Source: Rhizobiaceae bacterium MnEN-MB40S
GTDB lineage: Bacteria; Pseudomonadota; Alphaproteobacteria; Rhizobiales; Rhizobiaceae
Length of the DNA: 64,000 nucleotides
Assembly (NCBI GenBank): GCA_024343425.1
Contig: BRLC01000002.1
Coordinates: forward strand, 62,001-126,000
Reading direction: 5' to 3'
The position numbers were made by a program, and so were the translations under genes. The notes beneath the pieces are model-generated. The model ran no database searches and was not told where the DNA came from. It saw nothing but the letters and a program-made list of their open reading frames with translations. This document shows positions 1 to 9,066 of this stretch, one piece after another. The stretch's first letter is position 1; each line of letters opens with the position of its first letter.

Positions 1-601
1 CCCCGAAGAGAAACGGAACCCGCCATCCCCATTCCTGCATGGCGGCGTCCCCGATCGCCGTCGTCAACAGAACCGTGACGCCCGATCCCATGAGAAAACC
101 GACCACGCTGCCGAACATCGGCCAGCTGGCGTAGTAGCCCCTTCTCCCGTCCGGCGCGTGTTCCGAAAGAAAGACGATGGAGGCGGGATACTCCCCGCCC
201 ACGGAAAGCCCCTGCACGAGGCGCAGAAGGACCAGCAGAACGGAAGCCGTGACGCCGATGCTCTCAAATGTCGGCAGAAATCCGATGGCCGCCGTCGTGC
301 CGCCCATCATGAATACTGACAGGATCAATGACGGCTTGCGTCCGATGACATCGCCGATGTGCCCCAGAAGAATCCCGCCGATCGGTCGGGATATGTAACC
401 GACGGCGAAAGCGCCGAAAGCCGCAAGAAGAGACGTTAGAGGATCATCGGAGGGGAAGAACAACTGCCCGAGAATCGGGGCGAGCGTTCCATATACAGCG
501 AAATCATACCATTCCAGCACATTGCCGAATGCGCCGGACAGTGTGTTGCGGAAGCGGGATACGCTCTCCCGCTCACCTGATTTTCGCTGCTCCAGGCGCA
601 A
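1..601 (-). CDS. MFS transporter, metabolite:H+ symporter (MHS) family, N-terminal part
   Basis: About 200 codons of a major-facilitator permease are visible; the C-terminal half lies beyond the left edge. The reading frame gives the MHS hallmark N-terminus (NVLEWYDFAVYG), the loop 2-3 signature GHIGDVIGRK, then a helix with LLRLVQGLSVGGEYP and SEHAPDGRRG, all typical of ProP/ShiA-type compatible-solute or organic-acid:proton symporters in the inner membrane. The only start after the in-frame stop is TTG at 601, four bases behind a GGAGGGG-type ribosome site. Substrate cannot be told from this part. No neighbour is co-oriented with it. Confidence 0.85.
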   Translation of the reverse strand, partial: MRLEQRKSGERESVSRFRNTLSGAFGNVLEWYDFAVYGTLAPILGQLFFPSDDPLTSLLAAFGAFAVGYISRPIGGILLGHIGDVIGRKPSLILSVFMMGGTTAAIGFLPTFESIGVTASVLLVLLRLVQGLSVGGEYPASIVFLSEHAPDGRRGYYASWPMFGSVVGFLMGSGVTVLLTTAIGDAAMQEWGWRVPFLFG

Positions 602-1019
602 GGCTCCCCTCCGGGATGCAGTTCAGCCGTGCATTATCTGGCGAACCATGACCGGCGGATGCGCAAGCGTCAACCGCGTTCAAGCCATCGGCCGCGCAGT
701 AGCAGGCATCATTTGGACTTGCCAGGTCGCTCAAATAGGCATAGGAGGGCGCTCAGAGGCGCCGGGCGCCTGCCGCCTGCAGACGAGAGTCACGGTGAAG
801 CCCGGAATTTGAAGACACCTCACCCTCGAAGCATTTCGCAGGTGGGCAATGCAGGCTCCCTTCCGTTTCGAAATGCTCTTTGTCAGGAGTGAGCGATGTC
901 TGGCGGACTGACCTCCACGAATGCGGCGAAGCGATATCGGACATCCCTTCAGGACGTCCGCGTATCGTCCTTGCGCCGCCGTCAGCCATCCTGCCAATGT
1001 CCGATACAGGAAGAAAGGC
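602..1019. other. Intergenic region, divergent promoters
   Basis: 418 bases between the divergent MHS transporter and the glyoxalase-superfamily gene. No convincing ORF. Two imperfect dyads are visible: AGCATTTCG near 833 with CGAAATGCT near 870, and ATATCGGACAT near 932 with ATGTCCGATA near 998. The second pair brackets the leader just upstream of the + strand gene and could fold in its mRNA. No promoter is assigned. Confidence 0.4.
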
Positions 1020-1448
1020 ATGACCCAACCAACACTTGAAACAGTCAAGGCGCAGGCCAAGGCGCTGCGCAAAGCTCTTGAGGCCCAGGGCTCCGCCATC
1101 AGCCACGCCCAGGCGCTCGAACTCGTCGCCAGGCAGTATGAAGCGCGGGACTGGAACACGCTGCACGCCCGCATCACGCGCAGCAACGCCCCGCCCGAGC
1201 TCGCATTCGGAGACCGCGTCGAGGGACGCTATCTCGGGCAGGATTTCACCGGGGAGATCATATCGATGTCCGGACCGGCGGATCACCGGGACGTGGAAAT
1301 TCGCCTCGATGAACCCGTCGATGTGGTCACCTTCGAGAGTTTCTCCAACTGGCGGTCGCGGATTCGCGGCACGCTTAACGCCGACGGACGAAGCCATCGC
1401 AAGACGTCCAACGGCGCGCCGCAACTCACCGTCGCGAAACTGCGGTGA
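1020..1448 (+). CDS. Glyoxalase superfamily protein, small (function unknown)
   Basis: A 142-residue soluble protein starting at ATG 1020 behind AGGAAGAAAGG. The first 55 residues carry the pattern LKAQAKxLRxAL...ISHxQALELVARQ...RDWNTLHAR, which I recognise as the N-terminal domain of proteins labelled 'glyoxalase superfamily protein' in alphaproteobacteria. The remaining part (FGDRVEGRYLGQDFTGEI...DVEIRLDEPVDVVTFESF) looks like a small beta barrel. No metal-binding VOC motif is evident, so enzymatic activity is doubtful. It stands alone between a divergent transporter and a convergent amidase. Confidence 0.6.
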   Translation: MTQPTLETVKAQAKALRKALEAQGSAISHAQALELVARQYEARDWNTLHARITRSNAPPELAFGDRVEGRYLGQDFTGEIISMSGPADHRDVEIRLDEPVDVVTFESFSNWRSRIRGTLNADGRSHRKTSNGAPQLTVAKLR

Positions 1449-1496
1449 CGAAGCTATGCGAAGACGGATGATCCATTCCGTCTTCGCGAGCGCCGC

Positions 1497-2912
1497 TCAT
1501 CCGCGTTCGAACAGTTTCTCGGCCATCACCCCGACGCGGCTTTCGATCGCCTCGCAGGCGTCGAGGATCATGTCTTCCCGGAACCGTCGTCCGACGATCT
1601 GCACGCCGACCGGCAATCCGTCATTGTAATTGGCCGAGACATTGCCGGCGGGCAGCCCCATATAGTTCATGGAGCCGACATAGTAGGCGCTGCCGATCAT
1701 GTCGATGACGCCGTCCATGCCTTGGGCGTCGCGGTCCCACGCAAGCGTCGGCTGATGCAGGAAGGGCGTGAGGACCAGCGGATACTCGTCCAGGAACAAA
1801 AGCCACTGCCGGATATGGTGGGACCGTCTGGCCATCGCCTGGATCAGTTCGGTTTCGCTGTATGGCTTGAAATACTCGTAGTAGTTCTGGAAAATCTCCC
1901 CGATCGTCTCGCTGCCGTATTTTATGATATCGTCGCCAAGCAGGATCTTCATTTCCCCGAACAGCGCGCTACCCATCTCGCGGCCGATAACGTCAACCGC
2001 AGGCGGCTCGGCGTCCGTCACATCATAACCAGCGTCGACAAGCGCCTGCCTGGCGGTGTCGAGGGCTTTTTCGACAGCCGGATGAAGCGGAAACTCGTAC
2101 GTGTTCTTGGTGAAGGCGACCTTCACCTTTCCCTCCGGCTTTTCGCCCTCGAACGGCATCGGAACCATCCAGGGGTCGTGCGGGTCGTAGCGGATCAGTG
2201 ATTTCATCGCCAGGCGCACATCGCGCGTCTCGCGGGCGATTACGCCCTGCACGGACATGATTTGCGCAAGCATGCCCCGCTCCGCCGTCGCTGACGGGTT
2301 GTAGGCCGGCGTGCGCCCGAGCCCGGGCTTCACGCTGACGGCGCCTGTGGCCGCCGGCGGAAACCGCAGCGATCCGGCGATATCGTTTCCGTGCGACAGC
2401 GGCCCCATACCGGACATCACCGCCGAGGAAGCGCCGCCCGATGAACCGCCGGACGTCGCCCAATCGTTCCATGGATTGAAGGTGCGTCCGTGCAACTCGT
2501 TCGACGTCGTCGCCCGCATCGAGAATTCCGGCGTATTGGTCCGGCCGATGATGATGGCGCCGGCCTCGCGGAAACTGCGCACGATCGGCGAATCCGCAGG
2601 CGCGATGATGTCCTTGAACGCGGTCACCCCGTTCGGCGTGGCCTTGCCCTTCTGGTCGACGTTTTCCTTCACCGTCACCGGCACGCCGTGCAGCGGGCCG
2701 ATCGGGCCGCTCTGCTTCAGGATACGATCATATTCCTCGGCCTGGACAAGAGCCTCATCCGCCAGATCGTCCACAACCGCGTTGATGTCGGGATTGCGCG
2801 CATGCATCCGGTCGACACAGGCCTGCACGGCCTGCGTTACCGAAACGCCTCCCTTGGCGATACGTTCGGACAGTTCGCAGGCGCTCAATTGCCACAACGG
2901 TTGGTCGGTCAT
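1497..2912 (-). CDS. Amidase (amidase-signature family)
   Basis: A 471-residue amidase-signature hydrolase. The Ser-cisSer-Lys triad is readable: Lys82 (TVKENVD), Ser157/158 in GGSSGGAS, and nucleophile Ser181 in NDIAGSLRFP. These enzymes hydrolyse carboxamides to acid plus ammonia in the cytoplasm; the specific amide is not predictable. The length is normal for the family and the C-terminus (LPVGVQIVGRRFREDMIL) is complete. Start ATG 2912. It lies 28 bases downstream of the ArsR gene on the same strand, so it may be the distal gene of the protease/ArsR unit. An indoleacetamide- or nitrile-derived substrate is possible but unsupported. Confidence 0.85.
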   Translation of the reverse strand: MTDQPLWQLSACELSERIAKGGVSVTQAVQACVDRMHARNPDINAVVDDLADEALVQAEEYDRILKQSGPIGPLHGVPVTVKENVDQKGKATPNGVTAFKDIIAPADSPIVRSFREAGAIIIGRTNTPEFSMRATTSNELHGRTFNPWNDWATSGGSSGGASSAVMSGMGPLSHGNDIAGSLRFPPAATGAVSVKPGLGRTPAYNPSATAERGMLAQIMSVQGVIARETRDVRLAMKSLIRYDPHDPWMVPMPFEGEKPEGKVKVAFTKNTYEFPLHPAVEKALDTARQALVDAGYDVTDAEPPAVDVIGREMGSALFGEMKILLGDDIIKYGSETIGEIFQNYYEYFKPYSETELIQAMARRSHHIRQWLLFLDEYPLVLTPFLHQPTLAWDRDAQGMDGVIDMIGSAYYVGSMNYMGLPAGNVSANYNDGLPVGVQIVGRRFREDMILDACEAIESRVGVMAEKLFERG

Positions 2913-2940
2913 GATGTCACTCTCGCTGGTTCGGGGAGGA

Positions 2941-3618
2941 TTACAGGGAAAACTGCTTCAGAAATGCTTTTTCGCCACTCGGCGTGAAGTCGACAATTCG
3001 GGAACCGTCGATCCGACGCGCCCATCCGAGATCGTAGATGCGCTGGAGAAAGGCGGCTCCGAGTTGGCCGGCAAGATGCGTGCGGCGGGAGCTCCAGTCA
3101 AGACAGGACCGGCAAACCGGGCGGCGCGACGCGCGAAACGCATCCTCGTCGATACCGAAACTGGCGATGAACGCCCTGCCCTCTTCCGCCAGGCGAATGT
3201 CTCCGTCCCAACTGACGTGACCCTGCCGGACGAGGCTGTCGTAGAGCCGCACGCCCAGATCGCCGGCCAGATGGTCGTAACAGACGCGAGCCTTGCGCAG
3301 CGCCGGATCCTTGGGACCGGTGCGGGTTCGGATGTGGCCGAGCTTGGCGGCCAGTCCCATCAGCGATTCCAGCGCATTGCCGATCTCGTCGTCGCGGAGC
3401 TGGAAATAGCGGTGTCGCCCCTGCTTTCGTTGCTGGAGAAGTCCGGCGTCCATCAGCTTCGCCAGATGCGAACTCGCCGTCTGGGCGGTCACGCCTGCTT
3501 CAAGCGCCAGCTCCGACGCCGTCAGCGCCTTGCCGCTCATCAGGGCCGTCAGGATGTTGGCGCGCGCCGGATCGCCTATCAGCGCGCCGATCCTGGCAAT
3601 GTCGGGTCCTTCTTTCAT
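2941..3618 (-). CDS. ArsR/SmtB-family winged-helix transcriptional regulator
   Basis: A 225-residue regulator from ATG 3618. The N-terminal 95 residues are an ArsR winged helix (IGDPARANILTALMSGKALTASELA, then ...QTASSHLAKLMDAGLL for the recognition helix, and RHRYFQL for the wing). A long C-terminal part with Cys-rich RRPVCRSCLDWSSRR may bind a ligand or metal. A GTG at 3657 and an ATG at 3648 are alternative in-frame starts; they would translate through the perfect dyad at 3621-3636. It follows the serine-protease gene (stop at 3659) with essentially no gap, suggesting co-transcription and possibly autoregulation. The effector is unknown. Confidence 0.8.
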   Translation of the reverse strand: MKEGPDIARIGALIGDPARANILTALMSGKALTASELALEAGVTAQTASSHLAKLMDAGLLQQRKQGRHRYFQLRDDEIGNALESLMGLAAKLGHIRTRTGPKDPALRKARVCYDHLAGDLGVRLYDSLVRQGHVSWDGDIRLAEEGRAFIASFGIDEDAFRASRRPVCRSCLDWSSRRTHLAGQLGAAFLQRIYDLGWARRIDGSRIVDFTPSGEKAFLKQFSL

Positions 3619-3620
3619 AG

Positions 3621-3636
3621 TTCGACAGTAGTCGAA
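3621..3636. promoter_or_regulatory. Perfect dyad TTCGAC-N4-GTCGAA at the arsR-type start
   Basis: Two 6-bp arms around a 4-bp centre lie directly upstream of the ATG at 3618, at the junction between the protease gene and the ArsR gene. Position and symmetry fit an operator for the ArsR protein, or an RNA hairpin that limits its translation. Either role is inference. Confidence 0.45.
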
Positions 3637-3658
3637 CCATGCTGTCATGACAAGCACC

Positions 3659-4672
3659 CTACCGCTTCGCCCACCCCTTGATGTCGTCGAAAATCTTGCC
3701 GCCGATCAGGATGCCCCGGTTGAAGAAATCGCCGGTGGTATGAATCGCGATCACATAGCGCTGATCATTTTTCTTGTCGTAGAAATAGATCGGGCTGCCG
3801 CTCTGGCCGCCTTCGGTGTCGACCATGTATTCGACGAAACAGTCGTCGAAGGCAGAGGTTCGTCCGGCGTTGTACCAGAGCGTGCCGTAAGGTTTATCCG
3901 GCGTCTGCGGAAAGCCGGCCGTATTGACGAACAGCATATCGCCGTCGAAATTTTCCTCCGACAACACGTCCTTGACGCCGAAATAACCAAGCCGCTTGCC
4001 AAGATCGGCTTCCTGAACCTGATCGGGTATGCGGATAGCGGCGTAGTCCTCGCGATGCGCCTGCTCTTCCTTGTCCCTGCCGATTTCCATCCAGACGCCG
4101 GGTATCATGCAGTCGTCGGCATCCGGATCGTGACACGGCACATCGCAAACGAAGACGCCGTAGGGCGCCAGGCTGCCGTTTCGGCCGGGCACCACGCGCA
4201 CGCGCGTCGCACGCCTTGGCGGCTCTTCCCATCCGTAGTAGCTGCGGTCGACCAGCACGTGAGCGGCCGTCACGATCAGGTCGTCGCCGACGAAAAACCC
4301 CGTGCCTGCGCCCACCGGCCCCCGGTCATACTGCACCTCCAGGTGACAGATGCAACGCCATGGCGTCATTGCGGTGTCGTTGACGCGAACCCTGTTGTCC
4401 GCGCCGATCACGTTTTCAGGCTTAGCGGAGAAAGCCGGCGCATCGCCGACCGACACCATGGAGTCGCTGGAATAAAAACCGCCGTCCGGCCGCGCGTTCA
4501 GCACGGTCGGGCCCGAGACGTAGCTGGTGTCGAAGCCGGCGGTCGCCGCCCGGAAGACATTGAACCCCGGAACGTCCTCCGGCGAGCCGCCGCCATTGGT
4601 CTCAGCCATCAGACTGCCGAGCACCCGCGGCGTCTTCTTCGATTTCGACCCTGTGGTTGATTTGGCGGCCAT
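3659..4672 (-). CDS. Trypsin-like (chymotrypsin-fold) serine protease, V8-type
   Basis: A 337-residue protein whose middle and C-terminal parts form a trypsin-like domain. The triad is visible: His138 in TAAHVL, Asp209 in HREDYAAIRI, and Ser291 in EGGQSGSP. Residues 1-110 are a low-complexity/unknown N-terminal extension with no signal peptide, so the enzyme is probably cytoplasmic or exported by another route. Its ATG (4672) shares one base with the stop of the upstream trypsin/PLD gene (TGATG), so the two are translationally coupled and likely act together. Known relatives of such paired proteases occur in bacterial conflict systems; that link is inference. Confidence 0.8.
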   Translation of the reverse strand: MAAKSTTGSKSKKTPRVLGSLMAETNGGGSPEDVPGFNVFRAATAGFDTSYVSGPTVLNARPDGGFYSSDSMVSVGDAPAFSAKPENVIGADNRVRVNDTAMTPWRCICHLEVQYDRGPVGAGTGFFVGDDLIVTAAHVLVDRSYYGWEEPPRRATRVRVVPGRNGSLAPYGVFVCDVPCHDPDADDCMIPGVWMEIGRDKEEQAHREDYAAIRIPDQVQEADLGKRLGYFGVKDVLSEENFDGDMLFVNTAGFPQTPDKPYGTLWYNAGRTSAFDDCFVEYMVDTEGGQSGSPIYFYDKKNDQRYVIAIHTTGDFFNRGILIGGKIFDDIKGWAKR

Positions 4673-7533
4673 CAGCTTTCTCCCAGATATTCGGCAAGCG
4701 AAATGCGGCGATAGCCCGCCGGCGTTGCGCTCTCTGCTCCCGGCGTGACGAAGCGGACAGCCCCGGAGGCCGCCTCGCCCCGCCAGCGATTGCGGGCGAG
4801 TTCGCTCCAGTCGTATTCGAACAGCGAGGCGAAATAGGCGTTGGCCCTGGCGTTGCGAATGACGAGGCTCGCATCGCGGTTCGGGCCGGTTCCCCCTGCG
4901 GTGAAATTCTGGGAGCCGAGCATCACCGTGTGATCGTCTACGATCATTCCCTTGGTGTGGCACGTGTCGAAGTACCGGATATGGTCGGCGTCCGTGCGCA
5001 TGCCGAATTCCTTCAGGCGGCGCAGCGTTGTCTTCTCGCTGCCGAAAAGGTTGCGGAAGATGATGCGCACGTCGAGGCCGGCCTGCTGCTTCTTGCGGAT
5101 TGCGCGGGCAATGGCGAGAAAATGCTCCGGCGTGTTGTCGATCTTTGACCAAAGGTTGAAAGACTGGTTTTCGATCAGCAGCCTTTCACGCGCGCTTTCC
5201 ACCAGATCCAGCACGACTTCGGGGTAGTTGTCCGGCGTCAGCAGCGGCTGAACCGTCATCTCCTCGTCGAGTTCCAGCGGCGCGAATACCTGGAACCGCG
5301 TCGGCTCGGGCGGTCGTTCGGCGATCGCTTCGGGAACCAGAACGTCCGGCGTCGCGCCGACGGTCTCGCTCTCGGTCAGCTGCGCTGCTTCGCAATCCTC
5401 GTAATCCTGTTCGAGGTGACGCCGAAAGGTCGCCGCCAGATCTTCGCGCCACACAACGGCGTGCCATTCGCGATTGAAGTCGCGCACGTCGCGCCAGGTC
5501 AGGGTCTCGAACGGCTTGTCGATGTTCGCCTGGTTCGTCGATTGCCAGTTGCCGCTTGAAAGCCAGAGCGCCTTGTCGGACCGCTTGTCGCCACGCAGCC
5601 GATCCGTCCAGACCGCCACTTTGATGTGATAGGCCGTGGCGAACAGGCTGTTGGCGCCAAGCGCCGCCTTCACCCATTTGAACCGCTTCTCCATGGTCGT
5701 CTCGAGCGACTTGATCGTATCGCGTTCAGGGATGTCGTCCTTCTTCTTCTCGCCCGACGTGTCATCGGGATTTTCCGCCTTGTCGCCCCGCTGGCGATCA
5801 AGCGTCAGCGTGATCCGGGACCGGCGGCGGCCCGCTATGTCCTCGATGGCTTCGACAACATGCGGCGCGGTCACATGATACATGCCGATAGTCAGTTGCT
5901 CGTAATCGTCAATCGCCAGAAACTGCTTGAGAACCGGCCATCCGCATTCCGGGCTGACATGAAGCGTCATCTTCATCTTGCCGCTCACCGGATCGAGATT
6001 GAACCGCGGGTCGGAAAGGTCGCGGCTGTAACGCGCCCGTCTGTCTGTAAAGGCCTCGACCGAATAACCCAGCAACTCTTCGGCGACAGCCTCCGGATCG
6101 GCGAATTCGGCCACCACCTCCACGCCGTCCACAACCGACTGCAAACCGTAGGCGGCAAGGTCCAGACTTGCGCCGGGCCGCACGCCGATAATCACGCCGT
6201 AATCGTCGCTGAGCTGACCATCCTTGAAAAGGAAGCCGGCGTTGACCTGCAAAATGCGATTGTCGTCCGGATAGGCTGCAAGATAGGCGCGGATAGCGTT
6301 GGCGGCGGCTTCGGCGCTTTGCTTGTCCGTTCGTATGGGAGCGTCGCTTGCAACGGTTTGCGGCGCCGTGTCCACGCCAAGCTTCACCGTGATTTCCAGC
6401 GGCACTGTCAGGGTTATCGCGCCATCGCTCGTAACGGACGACGCCGCGACAGCCGCGCCGCCCTGCCCGACTGCCATCGGCGGCCTCGCCGTGTCGCTGG
6501 ACATCGGCGCGCGCGGCGCTTCGCCCTGCCAGGGCCTTTGCCGCGCCAGCTTCTCGAGCTCGGCCGCGGGCACCGCGTAGTTGTTTCGAAACATCGCGCC
6601 CGCATAATGCAGTCCGATCGCCTTTTTCTTCTCCAGGTCCCAGACGATGGAGCCGGAATTGCCCGGCAGCGTCGAACAGTCATGGGTGATGGAGGCGTGC
6701 TCGGGATCCGTCACCCTTCCCAGCGCCAGCCGCTTGATGCCGAACTCCATGCCAAACACCTGCTTGAACCTGCGCGCGTCATAGGAGCGTGAATCATCCC
6801 CCGGATAACCGATGACGGCGACCGCTGCTCCGGTTTGCGCGTCGGTCGTCAGCGGCAATGGCCCGGAAAGACGATCTGTTCCAGCGCTCCTCGAAACCCG
6901 CAGAAACGCGACGTCGAGTTGCGACGTCTGGGAAATCCAGATGATCTCTGTCACGGGGAACTCCCGCGCGACGGACCCGCCAAGCTCCTCGCGAAAGTCG
7001 ATCTTCGCGCTTTGCGGAAGATTGAAGTTGGGAATGCCCGGCTTGAAGACGAAGCCCGCCTGGCCGCGCCTGGCGAACAGGTTCGCGACATGGGCGTTCG
7101 TCACGACGATGTCTGACGCGCCGTCGAAATCGATGACCCAGCCGGTTCCGGCCCATTCGAAATTCGCGTTGTCGGCAATCTCGATGCGACCGATGGAAGG
7201 CAGCGCCCGTTCCAGCTCGCTCCGGTTGGAGGAATCGTTGAGCGCCTCCATGAGGCCCGGCATACCCGGCCCGTTGGCGTCGACGGACCTGTCGTCCACG
7301 GCGTCGTTCGTGACCCAGAAGACAGGCCGCGACCAGCGGATCACCGCCTCGAGCTGCGCTGATTCCGAAACTTGCCCGAATGACGATTCCAGAGAAGGGC
7401 CGAGGGCGGGATCACCGATTATCTGCGCCGATGTCGCTTCCCTGACGAGCTTTTCCGGTTTGGCGCCTTCGGCCGCTGCAAGCGCGGCCACTTTCCTGCG
7501 CAGCACATCCAGGTCGTCTTCGCTGTCCGCCAT
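4672..7533 (-). CDS. Trypsin-like protease fused to tandem phospholipase-D (HKD) domains
   Basis: A 953-residue multidomain protein. Residues about 115-335 form a trypsin-like protease with His148 (VTNAHV), Asp207 (QLDVAFL) and Ser293 (LPGNSGSIVW). Residues about 370-520 are of unknown fold. Residues about 530-953 carry a PLD-like module: a first HxK at 636-638 (YHIKVAVW, then SSGNWQST) lacks the exact HxK(x4)D spacing, while the second, HTKGMIVD at 859-866 with GSQNFT, is canonical. PLD folds cut phosphodiesters (lipid or nucleic acid). The ATG at 7533 has an excellent GGGAGG site; an upstream TTG at 7563 is less likely. No signal peptide. It is coupled to the second protease downstream, hinting at a proteolysis-activated nuclease or lipase. 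Confidence 0.8.
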   Translation of the reverse strand: MADSEDDLDVLRRKVAALAAAEGAKPEKLVREATSAQIIGDPALGPSLESSFGQVSESAQLEAVIRWSRPVFWVTNDAVDDRSVDANGPGMPGLMEALNDSSNRSELERALPSIGRIEIADNANFEWAGTGWVIDFDGASDIVVTNAHVANLFARRGQAGFVFKPGIPNFNLPQSAKIDFREELGGSVAREFPVTEIIWISQTSQLDVAFLRVSRSAGTDRLSGPLPLTTDAQTGAAVAVIGYPGDDSRSYDARRFKQVFGMEFGIKRLALGRVTDPEHASITHDCSTLPGNSGSIVWDLEKKKAIGLHYAGAMFRNNYAVPAAELEKLARQRPWQGEAPRAPMSSDTARPPMAVGQGGAAVAASSVTSDGAITLTVPLEITVKLGVDTAPQTVASDAPIRTDKQSAEAAANAIRAYLAAYPDDNRILQVNAGFLFKDGQLSDDYGVIIGVRPGASLDLAAYGLQSVVDGVEVVAEFADPEAVAEELLGYSVEAFTDRRARYSRDLSDPRFNLDPVSGKMKMTLHVSPECGWPVLKQFLAIDDYEQLTIGMYHVTAPHVVEAIEDIAGRRRSRITLTLDRQRGDKAENPDDTSGEKKKDDIPERDTIKSLETTMEKRFKWVKAALGANSLFATAYHIKVAVWTDRLRGDKRSDKALWLSSGNWQSTNQANIDKPFETLTWRDVRDFNREWHAVVWREDLAATFRRHLEQDYEDCEAAQLTESETVGATPDVLVPEAIAERPPEPTRFQVFAPLELDEEMTVQPLLTPDNYPEVVLDLVESARERLLIENQSFNLWSKIDNTPEHFLAIARAIRKKQQAGLDVRIIFRNLFGSEKTTLRRLKEFGMRTDADHIRYFDTCHTKGMIVDDHTVMLGSQNFTAGGTGPNRDASLVIRNARANAYFASLFEYDWSELARNRWRGEAASGAVRFVTPGAESATPAGYRRISLAEYLGES

Positions 7534-7683
7534 GGTCGCCTCCCTGCGGTTCGCAGCCTGCAATCCGGTTACAGATTACAATCGCAGTGTACCAAAAGTT
7601 GCTCGCCAAGATGTGACAAAACCCACAAAGTGTTGGTATTGGCGGTTTTCTACATGCAATATACTGCGCGTCTGGAGCCGCTC

Positions 7684-9066
7684 ATGATCATCGACAGTCC
7701 GAAACGGCGCGCGCATCTTCTTGCAATCGCCAGTCGCTTGCCGGAGCATGTCGCACGGCTTGGCTGGTCCGCCGAACAGATAGCGAGAGAGCGTCAGGTT
7801 CGTCTTCGAGAGACCGTTGCATGGGCCAAATCGCATTCCTCCTGGTACGCCGAAAGGCTGGCGGACATCGATCCGGAAATGATGACGGAGGACACGCTTC
7901 GCGATATTCCGGTGATGAACAAATCCGACGTGATGTCGAACTGGGACGCGATCGTCACCGACAAGAGACTGACCCTGGAAGGCTGCAACGCCCACATCCA
8001 GGACAAATTGCGCGGCCGGACGAAGGATTACTACTATCTCGACGATTACGAGGTGTTCGCGACCGGCGGATCTTCCGGCTCCCGTGGCGTCTTCGTCTGG
8101 GGCTGGAACGAATTCATCGAGATCGCCTGCGTCACGTTCCGCTACCAGTATCGCGACGAATCCATGCATTTCAGCAGCGGCAGGCGGGTGCTGGCGGTGA
8201 TCGAAGCCGGCGAGATCGTGCATGGCAGCCCGTTCCTGTTCTCCGTCACGCCCCACCCGGACGCCGACATTCACTGGTTTCCGGCGCAAACGCCCATGCC
8301 GCAACTTGTTGATGAACTGAACAGGACGCAGCCGACGCACATCAACTGTTTCGCCTCCTCGCTTCAGGAACTGGCCGGAGAAGCGCTCTCCGGACGGCTT
8401 AACATTAGGCCGAGGCATGTCGCCACCAATTCCGAACCTCTGATGCCGGAAGCGCGCGAGGCGGCCAGGCAAGCCTGGGGCATCGACATCAACAACATGT
8501 GGGGCTGCGTCGAGGTTGGTCATGTCGGCATCGAGTGCGATCGCCACGAAGGCATGCACATGTCCGACGACGCGGTCATCACCGAATTCGTCGACGCCGA
8601 CGACAGGCCGACCGGCGATCCGGATGAAATCGCAAAGGTCCTGGTCACCTCTCTCTTCAATCGCGTGCAGCCGATCATTCGCTACGAACTCACCGATATC
8701 GCCATCCCGTCGGTCAAACCATGCAGCTGCGGCGCCGCCTTTCCCCTGATCAGGGAGGTCAAGGGACGCAGCGACGACGCCTTCCGGTATCCTGCAGGCG
8801 TGTCCGTCCATCCGCTGGTTTTCAGAACCCCGCTCGGTCAGCATCCGATGATCGAGCAATATCAGGTGCAGCAGACGCCGCATGGCGCCGCGATCCGCAT
8901 TATTACGCGCGGCGAACTTGATCTCGGCCTTCTGAAACGCGACTTAGCGGACGCGTTGAAAGCAGCCGGGCTTGAAAAGCCCGACATCGAATTGGACGTT
9001 GTCGAGACCCTTCAACGGCACGCCGAAACCGGCAAGCTCAAACGCTTTATTCCCTTAAAGCAGTAA
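7684..9066 (+). CDS. Phenylacetate-CoA ligase-like AMP-binding protein (PaaK family)
   Basis: A 460-residue adenylate-forming enzyme of the PaaK branch. The nucleotide-binding loop FATGGSSGSRG, the ATNSEPL segment, the NNMWGCVEVG box and the RYELTDIA motif occur in order, followed by the small C-terminal domain (RSDDAFRYPAGV...). It would activate a carboxylic acid with ATP, usually for CoA thioester formation, in the cytoplasm. ATG 7684 sits six bases after GGAG; in-frame codons back to 7630 look non-coding. It is divergent from the trypsin/PLD gene and overlaps the 3' end of the convergent MocR gene by 20 bp. The acid substrate is unknown. Confidence 0.75.
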   Translation: MIIDSPKRRAHLLAIASRLPEHVARLGWSAEQIARERQVRLRETVAWAKSHSSWYAERLADIDPEMMTEDTLRDIPVMNKSDVMSNWDAIVTDKRLTLEGCNAHIQDKLRGRTKDYYYLDDYEVFATGGSSGSRGVFVWGWNEFIEIACVTFRYQYRDESMHFSSGRRVLAVIEAGEIVHGSPFLFSVTPHPDADIHWFPAQTPMPQLVDELNRTQPTHINCFASSLQELAGEALSGRLNIRPRHVATNSEPLMPEAREAARQAWGIDINNMWGCVEVGHVGIECDRHEGMHMSDDAVITEFVDADDRPTGDPDEIAKVLVTSLFNRVQPIIRYELTDIAIPSVKPCSCGAAFPLIREVKGRSDDAFRYPAGVSVHPLVFRTPLGQHPMIEQYQVQQTPHGAAIRIITRGELDLGLLKRDLADALKAAGLEKPDIELDVVETLQRHAETGKLKRFIPLKQ

